Assembly (NCBI GenBank): GCA_025997955.1
Contig: BNVH01000076.1
Location: 1-16,871 of the forward strand
Source: Synergistales bacterium
GTDB taxonomy: Bacteria; Synergistota; Synergistia; Synergistales; Aminobacteriaceae
Reading direction: 5' to 3'
DNA length: 16,871 bases
Positions 14,570-16,871 of this stretch are shown here, one piece after another. A program made the position numbers and the translations under genes. The notes beneath the pieces are model-generated. The model was not told the origin of the DNA and did no database searches. It saw nothing but the letters and a program-made list of their open reading frames with translations. The stretch's first letter is position 1; each line of letters opens with the position of its first letter.

Positions 14570-15868
14570 ATGAAGTTCATCGAATTCCCCAAGATGGATA
14601 TTAAGGTAGAGGGCATGGATTTGGTACATCTCCCTCGCATGATGAAAATTCGCCAAAAATATGACGATAGGCGAATTGCTGACATCAAGGCCCATATCTT
14701 AGCGCAAATGGAGAAGAACCTCAAGAATCCAGGTCAATACAAGGGCAAGCGCCTTTGTATAACTGCCGGCAGCCGCGGTATCCCACATCTCGATTTAATA
14801 ATCCGCACAATTATAGACAGGCTTAAGGAATGGGGCGCGGAGCCATTTGTTATCCCCGCCATGGGCAGCCACGGCGGCGGTACGGCCGAAGGTCAGCGCG
14901 AACTTATAACCACGTACAACATAACGGAAGAGAGCATGGGCGTACCTGTACTTTCCTCCATGGAGGTCGTTCAAATAGGTGAACTATCGGATGGCACACC
15001 CGTCTACTGCGACAGACACGCGCATGAGTCCGACGGCGTCATTGTTTTGAACAAGGTGAAACCGCACACGGATTTTCGTGGTAAATACGAAAGCGGAATC
15101 GCTAAGATGTTGTCCATTGGCCTTGCGAAACACAAGGGCGCCTCGCTTTTTCACATGAAGGGCTTTGCGACTTTTCCTGAGCGTATTCCGCAGGTATGCG
15201 ACGTGTTTTTGAAGCGAGCGCCTATAGCTTTCGGCGTTGGTATTGTGCAAAACGCCTACGACGAAATAAGCGAAATAGAGGTGATGGAAAAAGAGCTTAT
15301 ACTCGAAAAAGACGCGGAGCTTCTAAAAATCGCAAAAAGCAAGATAGCGACTTTCAAGTTTCCGCATATCGACGTGCTCATCATCGACGAGATAGGCAAA
15401 AATGTCAGCGGCAACGGACATGATCCGAACATCACAGGGCGCAGCAACTCTCCAGGGTTTGAGAACGTGATAAGCATACAAAAAATATTCATCCGCGCTC
15501 TCAACGAGGAGACTCATCACAACGCCTGTGGGCTTGCCATGGCCGATATTACGACAAGACGATGCCTTAACAGCGTGGACTTTGAAACGACCTGGGTCAA
15601 CGTTGTGACCTCTACCCGCCTAAACGGCGGAGTTATACCTATGTATGTGGAAAACGACCGTGACGCCATCCTTGTCGCCATCCGAACGTGCACCGGAGCG
15701 AACTTCGAGTTCGACAAAGTTAAGGTTGTGCGCATTAAAGACACGCTGCACATGGAAGAAATCGAGGTCTCGGAGTCATATTACGGTGAGATCAAAAACC
15801 ATGCCGAGATAGATATACTCAGCGAGCCTTACGATATGCGTTTCGATGAGGAAGGATTTCTTATTTAA
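14570..15868 (+). CDS. LarA-like DUF2088 protein, putative hydroxyacid racemase or epimerase
   Basis: The 432-residue protein belongs to the LarA/DUF2088 family, whose founder is the nickel-pincer lactate racemase and whose relatives are thought to racemise or epimerise other 2-hydroxy acids. Visible family marks are PAMGSHGGGTAEGQ with His101, and the stretch NKVKPHTDFRGKYESG with Lys162, Lys164 and His166, a candidate lysine-histidine site. GLAKHKGA follows. In this subgroup the first motif is GSHGG where LarA has a different pattern, so it is a homologue and not LarA itself. A ribosome site (AGAAAGAGGG) lies 9 nt before the ATG. It stands 51 nt after the lyase gene. Genes for making the nickel cofactor (larB, larC, larE) are not in the window. 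Confidence 0.8.
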   Translation: MKFIEFPKMDIKVEGMDLVHLPRMMKIRQKYDDRRIADIKAHILAQMEKNLKNPGQYKGKRLCITAGSRGIPHLDLIIRTIIDRLKEWGAEPFVIPAMGSHGGGTAEGQRELITTYNITEESMGVPVLSSMEVVQIGELSDGTPVYCDRHAHESDGVIVLNKVKPHTDFRGKYESGIAKMLSIGLAKHKGASLFHMKGFATFPERIPQVCDVFLKRAPIAFGVGIVQNAYDEISEIEVMEKELILEKDAELLKIAKSKIATFKFPHIDVLIIDEIGKNVSGNGHDPNITGRSNSPGFENVISIQKIFIRALNEETHHNACGLAMADITTRRCLNSVDFETTWVNVVTSTRLNGGVIPMYVENDRDAILVAIRTCTGANFEFDKVKVVRIKDTLHMEEIEVSESYYGEIKNHAEIDILSEPYDMRFDEEGFLI

Positions 15869-15931
15869 GATCTTCCTTCACCGCGACCGGGTCTACGCCG
15901 CGTTCCAATCCACCGGCGTTATAGGCGGGGT

Positions 15932-15969
15932 AAATTCACGCTTCCTTCGATTTGGAGGCGTGAATTTTT
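15932..15969 (+). terminator. Terminator of the LarA-like gene, lying inside the dctQ end
   Basis: AAATTCACGC (15932-15941) pairs perfectly with GCGTGAATTT (15958-15967). TTCC and GGAG extend the stem inward around an eight-base loop. Five T follow on the plus strand (15965-15969). It lies 63 nt after the LarA-like stop. On the opposite strand the same bases encode the last ten residues and stop of dctQ; there the T run is only three bases, so it mainly serves the plus strand. Confidence 0.75.
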
Positions 15970-16532
15970 CCTATCAAACGCCCCGTATTGACCCACACGT
16001 CAGCGACTGAGTACATCATCATAATGAAAGAGGACACCGGCATACAGGAATAGAGAACCCACTTAGGCATTTGAAACACGGTGGTAAGCTCGGTCGTCCT
16101 CATTGAGAGGCGCAGGGAGAACCAGAAGAAAACCGCCATAAAAGCGGCGCTGACAAGCGCCACCAGAGTCCTGTAAAACGCGCGCGTTCTCTCGCCGGGC
16201 AGAAGCCTGGATATCCAGTCGCCTACGCTGAAGTGTCCTTTCGTCCCCCAGATAGCCGCGGCTCCGTAAAAAACGAGATAGGCGAAGCATAGCTCCACAA
16301 TCTCGTCAAACCAGTGAAATGAACCGATGGGAAGAAGCGATTTTATCATCGCCGCCGCTCTTTCCATGCCATGTCTGGCCAAGTAGCCCGTCAGGTCGTT
16401 GCTCACCCTCAGAGCGACGTTGGAGAACATCAAAAGACCTAAGCCTAAGAAAATTGTGATCGTAAAGAAGCGCAGTATCCTCTGCGTCCACCTGTCCGCG
16501 CATTTCCAAAAGCCGACAAAAGAAGCCGCCAT
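15936..16532 (-). CDS. TRAP transporter small permease (DctQ type)
   Basis: The 198-residue product is a small membrane subunit of a tripartite ATP-independent periplasmic transporter, which imports organic acids with sodium and a solute-binding protein. Four hydrophobic helices are visible (about residues 20-42, 75-97, 120-142 and 158-180), with FDEIVELCFAYLVFYGAA at the second and WGTKGHFSVGDW just after it, as is usual for DctQ. It starts 1 nt after the stop of the large permease gene, whose end carries the ribosome site. The gene ends convergently against the hydroxyacid operon. DctQ usually lies before DctM; here it lies after. No binding-protein gene is visible in the window. Confidence 0.85.
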   Translation of the reverse strand: MAASFVGFWKCADRWTQRILRFFTITIFLGLGLLMFSNVALRVSNDLTGYLARHGMERAAAMIKSLLPIGSFHWFDEIVELCFAYLVFYGAAAIWGTKGHFSVGDWISRLLPGERTRAFYRTLVALVSAAFMAVFFWFSLRLSMRTTELTTVFQMPKWVLYSCMPVSSFIMMMYSVADVWVNTGRLIGKIHASKSKEA

Positions 16533-16533
16533 T

Positions 16534-16871
16534 TTACATCGCCCCCATCACAAGGTTTGGCAGGAACAAAGCAATGCCCGGAACAAAAGCGATGAGAATG
16601 GTGACAAGCAAAACCACTATCAGGTACGGCCACATTTCCTTGCTCAGCGCCCATATCCCTACATGGGCAAAGCTGTCGACGGCGAAAAGGCACATACCCA
16701 CCGGCGGCGTCAGGTTGCCTATCATAATGAGAAGCGTCATGACCACGCCGAAGTTCACGAGGTCGATGCCAAAGGTCTTGGCTATCGGCATGAAAAGCGG
16801 CAGCGTGATGAGAAATATGGCGTTCCCCTCAAGAAAGCACCCCATGATAAGGATTATACCTATGATTATCC
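16534..16871 (-). CDS. TRAP transporter large permease (DctM type), C-terminal part
   Basis: This frame runs off the right edge, so only the last 112 or so residues are seen. They have the pattern of the C-terminal half of DctM: a GCFLEGNAIFLITLPLFMPIA helix, the conserved NFGVVMTLLIMIGNLTPPVG stretch, and two final helices ending in LPNLVMGAM. DctM is the 12-helix channel that carries the solute. The stop lies 1 nt before the dctQ start. The first part of the gene, and any dctP, would lie to the right of the window. Confidence 0.9.
   Translation of the reverse strand, partial: IIIGIILIMGCFLEGNAIFLITLPLFMPIAKTFGIDLVNFGVVMTLLIMIGNLTPPVGMCLFAVDSFAHVGIWALSKEMWPYLIVVLLVTILIAFVPGIALFLPNLVMGAM

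Overview
The window reads as a chromosomal segment of an anaerobic, flagellated, Gram-negative-type bacterium. The gene mix (flagellar export genes, a PPi-type and an ATP-type phosphofructokinase side by side, a Rho with a long N-terminal tail, UxaA- and LarA-type hydroxyacid enzymes, a TRAP transporter) fits the Synergistota best. That is an inference from gene content, not proof. All genes lie on the + strand up to about 15.87 kb. A TRAP transporter operon then converges from the right edge.

Left block (1-2230): the end of a gene that is probably fliP, then fliQ, fliR and flhB. These are core export-gate genes of the flagellar type III secretion apparatus, packed with 0-25 nt gaps. Between fliQ and fliR sits a ten-codon ORF that overlaps both neighbours by an ATGA. 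FlhB carries NPTA in place of the usual NPTH at its self-cleavage site.

Central block (2231-10420): a PPi-type phosphofructokinase, an unrecognised membrane-anchored coiled-coil protein with its own promoter-like sequence, an ATP-type PfkA, a D-glutamate-cyclase-like protein (DUF4392 type), a small membrane-anchored hypothetical protein, a 19-codon leader ORF coupled to rho, rho itself, nagA, and a TrmN6/YabB-like N6-adenine methyltransferase. These are mainly glycolysis, amino-sugar turnover and RNA functions.

Scar (10421-11386): about 970 bp with no intact gene. It is a patchwork of gene fragments: a piece of a repetitive secreted protein on the minus strand, an unidentified minus-strand C-terminal tail, and two C-terminal tails of Rpn/PD-(D/E)XK 'transposase'-type proteins, one with a perfect 4 x 12 bp repeat coding for IEKG. 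A strong rho-independent terminator and the 5' region of the next operon follow.

Right block (11387-16871): a probable catabolic operon for a hydroxy or sugar acid. It holds an IlvD/Edd-family dehydratase, a small SAF-domain subunit and a large UxaA-type lyase subunit (split as in altronate, galactarate or sulfolactate lyases), and a LarA-like DUF2088 protein. It faces a TRAP transporter (dctM then dctQ, minus strand) that could import the substrate. The hairpin terminator of the LarA-like gene lies within the last codons of dctQ. The actual substrate cannot be read from the sequence and is the most interesting open biochemical question here.
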